Shown: positions 50,201-53,200 of the stretch, in pieces
How positions within the stretch are numbered: the first letter of the stretch is position 1
Layout: each line of letters starts with the position of its first letter
DNA from: Siphonodentalium dalli
Taxonomy: Eukaryota > Mollusca > Scaphopoda > Gadilida > Siphonodentaliidae
Direction: 5' to 3'
DNA: 64,000 nucleotides
Assembly (NCBI GenBank): GCA_032622095.1
Contig: CP136066.1
Location: 115,529,319 to 115,593,318 of the forward strand
Notes under the pieces: generated by a model
The model's database searches: none
What the model was told of the DNA's origin: nothing
The model's input: the letters and a program-made list of their open reading frames with translations, nothing else
Position numbers and translations under genes: made by a program

Positions 50201-53200
50201 TAGGTTGATGATGTGATAGGAAACATGTAACCCTTATTTAGCGCTTATGTGAAAAATACATGGGGCCTTCTGGGAATAGAACATAAAACTTATCAAGCAC
50301 TTGCAGTTTCAGGTCGGCCATTTTGTTTTACTTTACCAAAATCGGCATGGCAACAATCTTTTTGCATTAATAAAAAATAGTTTCCTTTTATTCAATTATG
50401 CGAATGTACTTTCATGACCACAATGGCCATCTATCTGTTCTGGACCAAAATTTATGATAATGTCCAAAAATAAATGGTAAATCTCTGACAATGAAAAGAT
50501 CACCGAGGTTTCACCTGGAGAAGCTCAAATTTTCTAATCTGACCTTGCTGATATTTTAGTAGCTTGATTAGAGCATATGTTCCAGTTTATCTCCACCTTC
50601 CCCTAATATCTACCATCAGACCAGATCAGACTGTTAATGTGTACATCAAACTGAGCAAATTGCCTGAAAATATCAGCTTATAGAGAGTGTTTAACTCTTT
50701 TAGTGCCGGAATAATTTTACGGATATTACATGTAAAGTGCCACAGGAAAATGTAAAAATTAGAATTTTCACTGATATTTCCATCATTATCATGCTCTGCT
50801 GTCATCAATGAATAGCTCAGAAGTGTCTTTGAAGAATATGTGTGGATCAATGAGGGTATGTGAGTGACCATTCAAACGGCCAACTATCTGCAAAATAAGG
50901 GCAATAAATCCTGCCAACTAAAGAGAAATAACTCTAAATTTGATAGTTTTCAAAGCTGTTATCGGTCTGAAACTATCCAGGATATTTGAATAATTGATGT
51001 TTCATTGTTATTTAATCACTTAAAATTCAAAATAAGGGAAATTAACACGTGTCCCTGAATAACGTCACATGATTGACATGCACTTGTCTTCATTTTGAAA
51101 TGATTGTTTTGAGGATTTCTTCTTGTATGTTGAAATAAGGTAAATGGTTTGCCAATGTAGACAGCTTCAGGTTTACATCAAATTGGTTGGCACAGCTGCA
51201 ATATTTATAGTTAGTGAACCAGTGTTTGTGAATACAGCTCTTTGTTATTAATCATATTCGATAAGTGCGGAAGCTTTTTCAACCGGTTTTCGTTAAGTCT
51301 GCAACAAAAATACCAAAGACGAAAAGCTTTGTGACTGACCCGCCAACCAACTCAAAACTTTGCTACATAATATAGGAATGACATTGCCTACCATGTTACC
51401 AATTTGGATATAAAATAAATTACATTTAATGGGACTTCACCATCTACGCCCACTCGGTCACAATTATTATCTTTTACAGTATTCCACATCATCTTAATTC
51501 AAGTAATGCATATTGTCCACATGAAATGTATCATCGACTCATTGGCTTTCACATTGGACCTCACCAAAAACAAAGCAATCACTTTGCAATCCTTCTTTGT
51601 AAGATGGAAACTGACACTCATTGTTCAAACGTCAAAGACAAGTTCAAACGACCAATTGCCAACTGCAATTTACATGGTGTTATATCCATGTGAAATGCTT
51701 GTTTTAAAGTGTTTTTCATGTTGAAAATGAATTATTGGTTAATCGATTGGCGAAATGAATTATTTAAATTCTTCGAAATCTGCATTGTTATCTACTTCCT
51801 GACTTAAGACCAACCTGAAATTTGTACCTGCCACATACCAATTCTTTTAAATGTACCCCCCTCCACCCATCCACCACATTCCCCCACTCCCTCACCCATG
51901 TAGCTGCCACATGTGCCATATGTTGAAAGTTTATGATACCATATAGGTATGAATACCATGACCACAATATTCATGTTGTAATTGACTCACATTTATTTTC
52001 AGCTATGATTGATGCCATTATGAATCCTATTGCTTACGTGTCACAACTAGAGAAACATGCTCAGCTACTCGCTGTTCTCTCAGAGGATTATGCTGAACCC
52101 GAGGTATGATTTGAGAGTCTTCCCTTTTATGGAGCAAAATTTATACCAAATTATAACATTTCTGCCTTGAATGACATAAGAGTGACAAGCGAGAATTGAT
52201 GTGACGTCAACAAAGAAAAATGTCAAATAGATAGACTAGTTATGGTGAGGGTAACAATACCGCTACAAAAGGGTGTGGAATAATTACCAAATGTAATGAA
52301 ACCACGTTCATCAATATGTTATCAAACTTGTTGAAGGTTGCGGTTGCTTATAGTCACATTCTTATCCCATGAAGTATACACATAAAGCCAGGTAGTCGGA
52401 TTTTTTGCCTCCAGTTATCATTTTTATAGTTTCTTTAATAATTTATATGAAAATGTTGAGAAACACTTAGTTTATGTGGTCATGTGGTCACTTTTTGTCT
52501 ACACATTTCATAAATTGAATATTATTTTGACAGCAACAAATTATTATCGTTAAATCTCAGGTTACAACTAGTAACCAGGACAAAGCAGCAACACTTTTCT
52601 TGCATTTGACAAAATATACACATACAAATAGAGTATTTTGGGGGGGCGATTTCACTTCCTTTATTTCACTTGGAGGCATCTGATGCATGTAAAGCTGAAG
52701 TCATCTGCAACTAGCTTGCTAATGGCATCCTGATTCTATAAAAAGTTTCATCAAGTTAATCATCATTTCACAGGAGAACCACCATAAGTTGAAAGCTTAA
52801 GTATAAAACTTCGAGATTATTTCTGACGAAACACCCTGGACGCATCCAAACATCCAATTCTCGTGGTGTCATAAATTCATTGTTTTTGATTGGTTAGTGA
52901 ACAGTTTGCATTCGCTCGTCAACTGGTCACCTTCACTGTGGCAACAGGTGCATGTTTCGGAAATGTCTCGCCTGTCTGTGGTGACATTAGTTGTTAGTTT
53001 ATGAGCAAATGTTTGCTTGATCGAGTCTTTTTGATTTCTCAAAGTACATATACAACTACTGATGGTTAATTAGCAGTAATCAAGAAATTTAGGTTATCGA
53101 GAAATAACTTTAATAGATAAATGTGTGACAACCAATAGTTTTATAGTAATCTGTGGATTGACAGATTATGATTAAATTATTGAAGAATGAACTTAACATT